From positions 1-19,331 of the forward strand of contig CAMYJV010000020.1 in the NCBI GenBank assembly GCA_947258805.1: 19,331 nt of DNA, written 5' to 3'. The position numbers and the translations under genes are program-made. This DNA is from an uncultured Gammaproteobacteria bacterium (GTDB lineage: Bacteria > Pseudomonadota > Gammaproteobacteria > GCA-2729495). Below the pieces are notes generated by a model. The model ran no database searches. It was given only the letters and a program-made list of their open reading frames with translations, and was not told the origin of the DNA. Of the stretch, positions 8,096 through 15,318 are shown one piece after another (positions within the stretch are counted from its first letter, which is position 1; every line of letters starts with the position of its first letter).

Positions 8096-9091
8096 CTAGC
8101 GCTGGCGGGCGGCGTCCAGGCGGTCCCGGGAAGCGGGGTGAGAATCCAGCAGGGACGCCCGGCCGGGATTGCGCCCGGCTTCTGCGTCGATGCGCATCAG
8201 CAGCTGGCCGAGCTCCGCCGGATCGATGCCTCGGATTTCCAGGTACCGGTAGGCGGTCTCATCGGCCTCGCGCTCGAAGTCCCGGGAATATGACGCGTTC
8301 AGTAGCACCGTCGGTATGCCGGCGGCGAAATTGGTCGCCGACCCCACGTCGCCGGTGATGGCCACGATCAAACCGGCAGATACGGAGGTCTGGATCAGCC
8401 TGCGCATCGCGTGCCGGTGCACTACGTGGCCCACCTCGTGGGCCAGTACCGCAGCAATTTCTGCATCGTCTTCGGCCAGTGCCACCAGTTCATCTGTCAG
8501 TACCACGATGCCGGCCGGCAAGGCCACCGCGTTCGGACCAAAGGCTTCGGAACTGCGAAACCGCAGCGCATAGCCATCGTCGCTGCCAAGCACCGACACC
8601 ACGTCGGCGAACAGCGCGCGCAGCTGTGCCTGCCGCTCGGCCGGGAGCTGCGAGGACTCGAACAGGTACCGGTCCATTGCGTCCATGCCCTCGCGACCGA
8701 TCAGGTCGTGAACTTCGTCCGGCATCAACTGCGCCGCCACACGCGCAGCCAGCGGAATACCGTACATCACGAACCACACCACAAGACCGATGCTGACGGC
8801 CGTGCACAGCAGGGCCAGGCCCCAGTGTGCTTCCAGAGCGTGCATCCAGCGCATCCGGCCGCCGCCCAGCGCCCCATAGAACGCGTCGGCATCAACGACC
8901 TCGAGCCGGCGCCCGTCGGGCAACACCACCACTGCGGGAACGCCGGCCAGCCGCGGCTCGACGCTCAGGTCGGCCAGCAGCCAGCTCTGCACGTCGCGAC
9001 CCGCACGCACCTGCAGGTTACCGGCGGGCAGAACCGCGACCTCCACATCGCACCGCGCGGCACTGTTGCTCTCATATAAAAGGCCACGCAC
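8096..9091 (-). CDS. M48-family zinc metallopeptidase, membrane-anchored
   Basis: A 331-residue protein with an N-terminal small beta domain (about 1-75, opening RGLLYESNSAARCDVEVAV, of the kind fused to this M48 subgroup). One transmembrane helix follows at about 92-118, then the peptidase domain. The zinc site is complete: HEVGHVVHRH at 218-227 gives two His ligands and the catalytic Glu219, and Glu273 in DFEREADE is the third ligand. A conserved SHPASRDRL at 317-325 follows, as in Oma1/HtpX-like enzymes. It is likely an inner-membrane or periplasmic quality-control protease. The GTG start at 9091 fits the domain start and lies six bases after the stop of the YjgN-like gene, so it is probably translated by coupling; no clear ribosome site is visible. 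M48 peptidase next to YjgN/DUF898 is a recurring gene pair, which supports a joint envelope function. Confidence 0.88.
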   Translation of the reverse strand: MRGLLYESNSAARCDVEVAVLPAGNLQVRAGRDVQSWLLADLSVEPRLAGVPAVVVLPDGRRLEVVDADAFYGALGGGRMRWMHALEAHWGLALLCTAVSIGLVVWFVMYGIPLAARVAAQLMPDEVHDLIGREGMDAMDRYLFESSQLPAERQAQLRALFADVVSVLGSDDGYALRFRSSEAFGPNAVALPAGIVVLTDELVALAEDDAEIAAVLAHEVGHVVHRHAMRRLIQTSVSAGLIVAITGDVGSATNFAAGIPTVLLNASYSRDFEREADETAYRYLEIRGIDPAELGQLLMRIDAEAGRNPGRASLLDSHPASRDRLDAARQR

Positions 9092-9097
9092 GACGCG

Positions 9098-10174
9098 TTA
9101 CAGACCAAAGTCGTAGTCGAAGGTTTCGCCGATTTCGTCCCCGAGGGCCGACACCTCTTCGGCTTCCGCAGCCACGACGGCGGCGAGGTCGCCCTGCACT
9201 GCAACCGCCAGCGTCGACAGCTTGTAGGCCTGCATGCGAATGGTGGCCCACGGAATCAACAGGCCCAGGGACAGCACGATGGCGACCAGGTTGGTGGCCT
9301 GGATCCACAGCAACTTCGTCAGGGTCCAGTCGCAGTGCACCTGGTGCGGGCCAACCGACGTGCCGCGCAGCACCAGCCGCGTGATCGCGGCGTCCACGCC
9401 GTAGTAGGTCAGCAGGTAAAGTGCGCCCAGCAGCGCCGTTGGACCCAGAGCCAGCCACCCGATCGACGGGGCCGCGTCACCGTTGGCGTCGGCAGAACCG
9501 GTGGCGGCGGTGAACAGAGGAATGGCGACCAGGAATGCAACCAGGGCGAACAGGATGCCCGCTGACACATAGATGGCATAGAAATCTGCGCCGTCGATCT
9601 TGTCGCTGAGCTCCAGGTCAAGCGTGCCATAGGCCGTGTTGTCCACAATCATCCGCGACCGGTGATAGCGGAATATGGGGTAGTACAGGCCCAGGGAAAT
9701 CAGCACCAGCAGGAATCGACCGACGATGATCTTGAAGGCCGCGGCATAGATCGGCTTGAAGCGGAAACGCACGTTGCGGTACGAGGTGTTGCGCATCGCG
9801 AACATGCGCGAGCGCACCAGCAACCAGGGCACGGCGAGCGCGATGGCCAGGCCGATCAGTGCGCTGAACGCCGGCAGAACGACCGTGCTGGCCAGGTACA
9901 AGCCGAGCGCACCCAGTGCGATCAGCCGCCCCTTCAGGATTGCCACCGGGTCGGCGTGGTAGTCAAAACTTGCGCCGGCGAGATTGGAGTGCCGGTACAA
10001 ATATTTATTGCGCCGAACCTTTGCCCACGGCGAATAGATGCCCAAAGTGATCACCGTCAGGCACAGGTTCACAATCCAGATGCGGAAGTAATCAGCGGAC
10101 CGGCCAGTGAAGCTCATGACTTCCAGCGTCGGGCTCTGTGCGGGTGTCGGCGCCGCCGTGAGTGCCTGCTCCAT
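9098..10174 (-). CDS. YjgN/DUF898-family inner-membrane protein
   Basis: A 358-residue polytopic membrane protein with about seven hydrophobic segments, near 31-49, 83-101, 103-121, 148-168, 198-222, 238-262 and 290-309. A signature recurs three times: NLCLTVITLGIYSPWAKVRR (36-55), FLLVLISLGLYYPIFRYHRS (154-173) and NLVAIVLSLGLLIPWATIRM (295-314). This shows an internal repeat of helix, Gly-Ile/Leu-Tyr, Pro and a basic tail, typical of the DUF898 family named for E. coli YjgN. The C-terminus is acidic (residues about 335-358) and cytosolic or periplasmic depending on topology. The family function is unknown. The ATG at 10174 is preferred because GGGGA lies six bases upstream; a TTG at 10186 is possible. 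The M48 peptidase gene follows after six bases, so the two products may act together. Confidence 0.85.
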   Translation of the reverse strand: MEQALTAAPTPAQSPTLEVMSFTGRSADYFRIWIVNLCLTVITLGIYSPWAKVRRNKYLYRHSNLAGASFDYHADPVAILKGRLIALGALGLYLASTVVLPAFSALIGLAIALAVPWLLVRSRMFAMRNTSYRNVRFRFKPIYAAAFKIIVGRFLLVLISLGLYYPIFRYHRSRMIVDNTAYGTLDLELSDKIDGADFYAIYVSAGILFALVAFLVAIPLFTAATGSADANGDAAPSIGWLALGPTALLGALYLLTYYGVDAAITRLVLRGTSVGPHQVHCDWTLTKLLWIQATNLVAIVLSLGLLIPWATIRMQAYKLSTLAVAVQGDLAAVVAAEAEEVSALGDEIGETFDYDFGL

Positions 10175-10206
10175 CGAATTCCCCAAGGGCGGCGGGTGAC
10201 CGGCCG

Positions 10207-11073
10207 CTACGTCAACAGTCGGTCTACCAGGCCCATTGCCTGGGCCGCATAAGAACCCCCGAACAGGTTCAGATGGTTCAGCACGTGGTACAGGTTGTAA
10301 AGGGCAAAGCGCTGCTCGTGGCCCGGCGACAGCGGCCAGGCCGCCTCGTAGGCACTATAGAAGGCCGGCGGAAAGCCACGGAACAGCTGCGTCATGGCGA
10401 GATCGGTCTCGCGATCGCCGTAGTAGACGGCGGGATCGAAAATCACCGGCTCGCCTGCCGGCGTGGCACCCCAGTTCCCTGCCCACAGGTCGCCGTGCAG
10501 CAGCGACGGCGCGGGTGAGTGCCCGGCCAGCAACGCGGGGACGCGGTCGAGCAACTCGGCGCCCCGCGTGAGCAGGCCGTGATCGTAACCATTGTCACGG
10601 GCCAGCTGCAGCTGGTACCCGAGCCGCCGCTCACACCAGAAAACAATCCAGTCGTCACACCAGCCGTTGTGTTGCGGGGTCCGGCCGATGGTGTTGTCGC
10701 TGTCCCAGCCGAAGCGGTCCTGGGTCACGCGGTGCTGGGCCGCGAGCCGTCGACCGAGTTCCGCCGCGCTCGCCGATGTCTCGCGGCCGAGTTCCAGGTA
10801 TTCGAGCAACAGGTAGGCCTGGTGACCAGCGATTCCGTGGGCCACGGGCCGCGGCACTCGAACGGCGTCGGCCGCAGCCAGTTCCTCCAGGCCCGCAGCT
10901 TCGGCCGCAAACATGTCGGCCCGCGCTGCGTCGTTGAGCTTCAGGAACCAGCGCTCATCCGCGGGCGTGGTCAACAGGTAGCTGTCGTTGATGCTGCCGC
11001 CGCCAACTGCCCGGGTCGTTGCCAGCGTGCCGGTGACGGGTTCCAGGGCCGCGGCAACACCCGCGGGGATCAT
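10207..11073 (-). CDS. Fructosamine-3-kinase family (YniA-type) small-molecule kinase
   Basis: A 288-residue protein with the aminoglycoside-phosphotransferase fold. Seen in order: glycine-rich loop VGGGSINDSYLL (23-34); Lys45 in WFLKLN for ATP; LAAQHRVTQDRFGWDSDNTI near 110-129, followed by GRTPQHNGW, a stretch strongly typical of the fructosamine-kinase family; catalytic loop LLHGDLWAGNWG (191-202) with Asp195; and metal-binding Asp213 in IFDPAVYYGDRETDLAMT. Bacterial members phosphorylate ketosamines (ribulosamines, erythrulosamines and fructosamines) on glycated amines, so that the sugar leaves, which repairs glycation. The substrate here is not provable. Its ATG overlaps the exonuclease stop by ATGA (11070-11073), so the two are coupled. 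It is followed after 32 bases by the YjgN-like gene. The length is normal for the family. Confidence 0.9.
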   Translation of the reverse strand: MIPAGVAAALEPVTGTLATTRAVGGGSINDSYLLTTPADERWFLKLNDAARADMFAAEAAGLEELAAADAVRVPRPVAHGIAGHQAYLLLEYLELGRETSASAAELGRRLAAQHRVTQDRFGWDSDNTIGRTPQHNGWCDDWIVFWCERRLGYQLQLARDNGYDHGLLTRGAELLDRVPALLAGHSPAPSLLHGDLWAGNWGATPAGEPVIFDPAVYYGDRETDLAMTQLFRGFPPAFYSAYEAAWPLSPGHEQRFALYNLYHVLNHLNLFGGSYAAQAMGLVDRLLT

Positions 11074-11963
11074 TGCCCGTAGCGCTCGGCGATGCGTTGC
11101 GCCTGGCGGCGCAGGCTTTCGCCGAAACCGGCAGCATCATAGAGCGCATTCAGCGCGTCGAGTTCGGGCGCGGTGCGGGCAACGCTGGCTCTGTCTGCCG
11201 GCATCGGCACATCGCACCGAATACGCGCCAGTTCCCGGCTCAGTTCCGCCTGTTCGCGGTGCTGCGCCAGCTTGTCGCCCAGCTTCGCCGCACCCCGCAG
11301 CGGCAACTCGGCCACCCGGTCCAGGTCTGCGTACAGGTGTTCCAGTGACTCGAAATGCTCGAGCAGGCGCGACGCGGTTTTCGGGCCGACGCCCGGCACG
11401 CCCGGGATGTTGTCTACGCTGTCGCCGGCAAGGCCCAGGTAATCCGTCACCTGGTCCGCGCGCACGCCCAGCGCATCGCTGACCTGGTCGCAGCCAATCC
11501 GCTTGCCGCCGGTCATGTCCCACATCACGTCGCCGTCTTCCAGCAGCTGCAACATATCTTTGTCGCGACTGATGATGGTGACGCGGTGGCCGTCGCGCCG
11601 GCTGCCGCCGGCCAGCGTGCCAATCAGGTCGTCGGCCTCGTAGCCCGTGTCGGCGCAGCTGCGCACGCCCAGCGCCGCAGTGATCTCGCGACACAGTTCG
11701 AACTGCCGCTTGAGCTCCGGGGGCGCCGGCTCGCGGTTGGCCTTGTAGGCCGGATACAGGTCGTTGCGGAAGGAAGTCGTGAGGCTGACGTCGAAGGCCG
11801 CCGCCACGTGGTCCGGTGCCACCCGCTCCAGGAAATCGCCCAGAAAGCGCGTGAAACCGTACACCGCGTTAACCGGCTGCTGCTCGGCATCCAGCATGTC
11901 GTCCGGAATCGTGAACCACGCGCGGAACACGTAGATGCTGGCGTCAATGAGGTAAGTCTGCAT
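11070..11963 (-). CDS. 5'-3' exonuclease, PolA N-domain / ExoIX (FEN) family
   Basis: A 297-residue stand-alone nuclease of the flap-endonuclease superfamily. The acidic metal-binding residues are in place: Asp7 (YLIDAS), Asp58 (AFDVS), the YEADD at 108-112 and SRDKD at 132-136. The basic segment SFRNDLYPAYKANR (64-77) forms part of the helical arch. The helix-three-turn-helix DNA-binding element reads GLAGDSVDNIPGVPGVGPKT (177-196). It cleaves 5' ends or flaps of DNA or RNA-DNA, as in primer removal and repair; ExoIX of E. coli is a shorter relative. This gene is separate from any polymerase domain. The start at 11963 is six bases after the putative anti-sigma gene stop with no visible ribosome site, so re-initiation is likely. 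The next gene, the fructosamine-kinase-like one, overlaps by ATGA. Confidence 0.92.
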   Translation of the reverse strand: MQTYLIDASIYVFRAWFTIPDDMLDAEQQPVNAVYGFTRFLGDFLERVAPDHVAAAFDVSLTTSFRNDLYPAYKANREPAPPELKRQFELCREITAALGVRSCADTGYEADDLIGTLAGGSRRDGHRVTIISRDKDMLQLLEDGDVMWDMTGGKRIGCDQVSDALGVRADQVTDYLGLAGDSVDNIPGVPGVGPKTASRLLEHFESLEHLYADLDRVAELPLRGAAKLGDKLAQHREQAELSRELARIRCDVPMPADRASVARTAPELDALNALYDAAGFGESLRRQAQRIAERYGQ

Positions 11964-11969
11964 CGGCCG

Positions 11970-12830
11970 TCAGTCTAGCGTGTCGGCCAGCTCCAGGCTG
12001 ACCGGGTGCTGAGGGTGGGCGGTCCGGAACTCTTCCAGTTGTCTTGCCGCAGCCGCCAGGTCGCCGGCATCGTATAGGCGCAGCACTTCATCGAGACGTG
12101 CGTCCGGCAGCCCGGCCTCGGGCGACTGGCTGGCAAGACTGTCTGCGTCTGCCGGTTCATCCAGGGTGCGAACATCCCGGCGCCGCTGCACCTCGTCTGC
12201 CGAATCGAGTTCTCGCGATGCGCGAATCAATTCAACCGCGCTGGCCAGCCGCGCGTCATCCATCGCGGCAGGTTTCTGCTTCTTCATCAACGCACCGGCG
12301 AAGGCCCCTGGCGCGGGCTCTGCCGGCGGCGGTGCAACGGCCACCTCGGCCTCGATATCGGCGAGGCCCGCCTGCATCCCGCCCGCCGCCAGCTCCTCGC
12401 GGAGCTCGGCGGGAGCCACATCGTTGGCCACCCGACCAGGCGCTGGCGCATCGACCCTGTCCAGCGGTCTGGCGGCCGCCGGGGCTTCTCGCTTTTCGGG
12501 CGCCGGCCGTTGCCGCATTTCCGCATCTTCCATCAGCACGACGGATGCCGGCGGCGGGCTGACTTCGGGCCGCCCGGACGGATCGAGCGCTACCTGCATG
12601 ACCAGCGTGAATGCCAGCATCACCGTGGCGGCAACACCCACCGCCGCCGCCCACCGCTGCCACGGCCGGCCGATGGCCACGACTTTCACCTCCGCTTCTG
12701 CAGCCGCCAGTATTTGTGCATCCAGTTCCGGCGACGGCTGCGCAGCCGCCAGCCCCGCGTATTGCCTCGACACCGGTGAGTCGCCCGCCAGGTAGTCCTG
12801 GAGCTCGCCTTCGTCGCGCCGGTCGTTCAT
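11970..12830 (-). CDS. Putative transmembrane anti-sigma factor
   Basis: A 286-residue protein encoded directly after the ECF sigma gene, overlapping it by ATGA (12827-12830). Layout: a short acidic cytosolic N-terminus (1-57, starting MNDRRDEGELQDYLAG), one transmembrane helix (about 60-81, WAAAVGVAATVMLAFTLVMQ), then an Ala/Pro/Glu-rich low-complexity periplasmic stretch (about 85-190). A helical C-terminus ends with LYDAGDLAAAARQLEEFRTA near 255-275, which resembles a tetratricopeptide unit. The HxxxCxxC zinc motif of ZAS-type anti-sigma factors is absent, so the N-terminal domain is another or a degenerate type. Role by context: it would hold the sigma factor at the membrane and release it on a periplasmic signal. 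The VWA lipoprotein upstream is a candidate sensor partner. Sequence similarity alone would not settle the function. Confidence 0.68.
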   Translation of the reverse strand: MNDRRDEGELQDYLAGDSPVSRQYAGLAAAQPSPELDAQILAAAEAEVKVVAIGRPWQRWAAAVGVAATVMLAFTLVMQVALDPSGRPEVSPPPASVVLMEDAEMRQRPAPEKREAPAAARPLDRVDAPAPGRVANDVAPAELREELAAGGMQAGLADIEAEVAVAPPPAEPAPGAFAGALMKKQKPAAMDDARLASAVELIRASRELDSADEVQRRRDVRTLDEPADADSLASQSPEAGLPDARLDEVLRLYDAGDLAAAARQLEEFRTAHPQHPVSLELADTLD

Positions 12831-13390
12831 GGGCGGGGCTCCGCATCGCCGAGCACGGCCCGCAGTTTCTTCACCGCGTACCGCAGGCGACTCTTCGCAG
12901 TTTCTTCCTGCACGCCGGTAGTGAGCGCAATCTCGGCAAGGCTCAGCCCGCCTTCTTCTCGCAGCAGAAACGCGCTGCGCTGCTCTTCCGGCAATTCGGC
13001 CAGCGCGCGCGCGAAGCGCTGCTGCAGCTGCAGCGCCGAGGTGGCGCTCTCGGTATCAACCGGATCGGTAGCCAGCTCGGGAGCGTCACGCATTCCCGGG
13101 TCTGCCGCCGGGGTGCGGCCGAGCTTGCGCAGGTGATCTACCGTGCAGTTGTGCGCAACCTTATACATATAAGTGGTGAACTTCGCCGTCGGCTGGTAGC
13201 GGCGACGCGCTGCGATGATTTTAGTCCACGTTTCCTGGAACAGGTCCGATGCTGTCGACTGGTCGCTGAACTGGCGCAGGAAATATCGGTACAGCGGCCC
13301 CTTGTGCCGCTCGTAGAGCACCTGGAACGCGGCGGTGTCGCCTCGCCGGTAGCGCAACATGAGTTCGCTGTCGTCGGGTGGCCCCGCCAT
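12827..13390 (-). CDS. ECF-type RNA polymerase sigma factor (sigma-70 family)
   Basis: A 187-residue two-domain sigma factor. Region 2 runs from about 8 to 90 with ELMLRYRRGDTAAFQVLYER, then DLFQETWTKIIAARRRY and FTTYMYKVAHNCTVDHLRK, covering core binding and -10 recognition. A linker rich in Asp/Ala follows. Region 4 (about 130-180) has LPEEQRSAFLLREEGGLSLA with the helix-turn-helix IALTTGVQEETAKSRLRYAV for -35 recognition. It is encoded between the VWA lipoprotein gene (45 bases upstream) and its overlapping putative anti-sigma gene, a normal sigma/anti-sigma arrangement. Two starts are possible: ATG 13390, nearer the family start, and ATG 13417. Neither has a Shine-Dalgarno sequence, and both lie inside the arms of a 16-bp inverted repeat, so translation may depend on coupling or on opening this hairpin. 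The regulon is unknown. Confidence 0.92.
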   Translation of the reverse strand: MAGPPDDSELMLRYRRGDTAAFQVLYERHKGPLYRYFLRQFSDQSTASDLFQETWTKIIAARRRYQPTAKFTTYMYKVAHNCTVDHLRKLGRTPAADPGMRDAPELATDPVDTESATSALQLQQRFARALAELPEEQRSAFLLREEGGLSLAEIALTTGVQEETAKSRLRYAVKKLRAVLGDAEPRP

Positions 13391-13424
13391 GGCCGGCAGC
13401 ATAGGCCAGCCGGCCATGGCGGGG
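13382..13424. repeat. Perfect 16-bp inverted repeat covering the sigma-gene start
   Basis: The arms are CCCCGCCATGGCCGGC (13382-13397) and GCCGGCCATGGCGGGG (13409-13424), identical as reverse complements, with an 11-base spacer. Each arm carries one of the two candidate ATG codons (13390 and 13417, minus strand). In mRNA it forms a very stable G/C hairpin without a U-run, so it is not a normal terminator. It could block translation of the sigma factor, end or pause readthrough from the VWA gene, or be a DNA operator. Confidence 0.9.
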
Positions 13425-13435
13425 AAGTTGCAGCG

Positions 13436-15223
13436 TCAGCGCCGGGCCTGACGATCCGGTGAGTTCACGGTGTCCAGGGAATCTGCCAGCCGCACCAGGC
13501 CGACAAACTCGCCGCGGTAGCCGTGGGGGTCAGCGCCCTTGGACTGGCCGGCCAGGGCCAGTACGTCCGTGTAGCGATAGTCACCGAGGTACTCGCCGCC
13601 GCGCAGTAGCTGGCCAAAGGCCGCCACCGAGGCGGCAAAATGCAGTTCTGCCGAAGGCCGGGCCGCCACATCACGGGCGCGCACCGGCCGCTCGATCAGC
13701 CGGCTGACGTCGCCGTCCGGTGCCTTGTAGCGCAGCCGCACGAAGGCTGCCTCGCCGGCTTCCTGCGCGACCCGCCCGGGCTCGCCGCCGTAGCGCAACG
13801 GATCAATCAGCCGGGCCGGGCTGTCCACCAGGGTCAGCTCATACAGTGCAGTGACGGTATGCCCGGCGCCGATCTCGCCGGCATCGACCTGGTCATTGTT
13901 GAAATCTTCGCGCCGCAGCATGCGGTTCTCATAACCGATCAAGCGATACTCGGCAACCACCGCCGGGTTGAACTCCACCTGGATCTTCACGTCCTTCGCA
14001 ATGGTCTGCAGTGTGGAACCCAGCTGGTCTACAAGGACCTTGCGGCCTTCGTTCAGGTTATCGATGTAAGCGTAGTTGCCGTTACCTGCATCGGCCAGCT
14101 GCTCGGTGAGGTGATCGTTGTAGTTGCCGGTGCCGAAGCCAAGGGTCGTCAAAGACACGCCGCCTTCACGCTCGCGCTCTACCAGGTCGATCAGGCTGTC
14201 GAAGTCCACCGTGCCGACATTGAAGTCGCCGTCGGTGGCCAGCAGGATGCGGTTGATCCCGTCTTCACGATAAGCCTGGCGAGCCAGCTGGTAGGCCGTG
14301 CGAATGCCGCCCGCGCCGTTGGTGGAACCGCCGGCCTGCAGGCCGTCCAGGGCGGTGAGAATCTTCGCCTGCTGGTCACCGGGCGTGGGCTCCAGCACCA
14401 CGCCGGCGGCCCCGGCATACACCACCATGGACACCCGGTCATCGGCCGTGAGCTGGCGGGTCAGCAGTTTCATCGACTGCTTCAGCAGCGGCAGCTTGCG
14501 CGGATCGTGCATGGAGCCCGACACGTCGATCAGGAACACCAGGTTGGCGGGCGGCCGATCTTCGGCCGGCACTTCGTAGCCCTTGATACCGATCTGCAGC
14601 AGCAGGCGGTCTGCATTCCAGGGTGCCGCGGCCAGCTCGGTGCTGATGGAGAAGGGCCGGCGTGCGTCTTCCGGCACCGGGTAGGCGTAGTCGAAGTAGT
14701 TGATCAGCTCTTCCACCCGCACCGCATCTTGCGGCGGCAGGCGACCTTCATTCAGCAGGCGGCGCACGTTTGCATAGGCGCCAGTGTCGACGTCGATGCT
14801 GAAGGTGGACACCGGATCAGCGCTTACCAGCCGGACGGGATTCGGGTCCAGGTGGGCGTAGTTTTCCCGGTCCAGGGGCTCGCGCGCCATGCGCAGCTGG
14901 TGCATCGCGCCGTAGGAAGAAGCGATGCCCGGGGCGGCCTCCATGCGCATCTTCATCGCCGGCCGGGCGAGGTCGACTCGCTGGCGGCCGGCGACTTCGT
15001 CAGCTTCCCTCGTGGCCGGCAGGTTGCCGGGCTCTGCCGGCAGCGGTGTCACTGCAGCGGGCACTTCCTGGTGCGGCGGGTTCTGGCCAGTCTGCACCGG
15101 CGGTGGGCTGTCCGTGCCGGCCACTTCGGCCGGGTCCTCGCGGACGGCGCAGGCCCCGACGGCCAGCGTCAGGGTCATTAACAGAGCGGGCACTGGCCCG
15201 CGGGGGCTGAATAGGTCGTTCAT
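13436..15223 (-). CDS. YfbK-like VWA-domain lipoprotein
   Basis: A 595-residue exported protein. Residues 1-25 are a lipoprotein signal with lipobox V-G-A-C, so Cys25 would be lipidated. A Pro-rich linker runs to about 85. Residues about 138-228 match the N-terminal domain usual in this family (VSTFSIDVDTGAYANVRRLL, then VRVEELINYFDY). The von Willebrand A domain spans about 228-410 with the metal-ion site DVSGSM (233-238) and LLATDGDFN (327-335), so Mg2+-dependent protein binding should work. Residues about 410-590 match the C-terminal DUF3520-type domain (including AVVAEYRLIGYENRML). Such proteins bind partners at the membrane surface; the ligand is unknown. The ATG at 15223 has GGAGG nine bases upstream. 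The sigma and putative anti-sigma genes follow directly, a linkage suggesting that this protein senses or is controlled by that sigma system. Confidence 0.9.
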   Translation of the reverse strand: MNDLFSPRGPVPALLMTLTLAVGACAVREDPAEVAGTDSPPPVQTGQNPPHQEVPAAVTPLPAEPGNLPATREADEVAGRQRVDLARPAMKMRMEAAPGIASSYGAMHQLRMAREPLDRENYAHLDPNPVRLVSADPVSTFSIDVDTGAYANVRRLLNEGRLPPQDAVRVEELINYFDYAYPVPEDARRPFSISTELAAAPWNADRLLLQIGIKGYEVPAEDRPPANLVFLIDVSGSMHDPRKLPLLKQSMKLLTRQLTADDRVSMVVYAGAAGVVLEPTPGDQQAKILTALDGLQAGGSTNGAGGIRTAYQLARQAYREDGINRILLATDGDFNVGTVDFDSLIDLVEREREGGVSLTTLGFGTGNYNDHLTEQLADAGNGNYAYIDNLNEGRKVLVDQLGSTLQTIAKDVKIQVEFNPAVVAEYRLIGYENRMLRREDFNNDQVDAGEIGAGHTVTALYELTLVDSPARLIDPLRYGGEPGRVAQEAGEAAFVRLRYKAPDGDVSRLIERPVRARDVAARPSAELHFAASVAAFGQLLRGGEYLGDYRYTDVLALAGQSKGADPHGYRGEFVGLVRLADSLDTVNSPDRQARR

Positions 15224-15256
15224 GGGTACGGTCCTCCGTGTGGTCTCGGAGGTATG

Positions 15257-15282
15257 AACGCCAGCGGGGGTCGAACGGGGTT
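15257..15282 (-). promoter_or_regulatory. Possible ECF-type promoter before the VWA gene
   Basis: On the minus strand an AAC (15282-15280) inside TTTAACCCC and a CGTT (15260-15257) are spaced by 19 bases, roughly the layout of ECF promoters (AAC -35, CGT -10). They lie 34 bases before the VWA start codon. If real, the sigma factor would drive its own operon. The match is short and not conclusive. Confidence 0.25.
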
Positions 15283-15318
15283 AAACCCGAGTCGAATATT
15301 TTTGGGTGGATGCCAGGC

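Noticed and set aside
13640..15181. A 513-codon open frame on the plus strand opposite the VWA lipoprotein gene
   Set aside because: The minus strand carries a complete protein with signal, VWA and C-terminal domains. The opposite frame is His/Gln/Arg rich, matches nothing, and is the usual by-product of high-G+C codon use.
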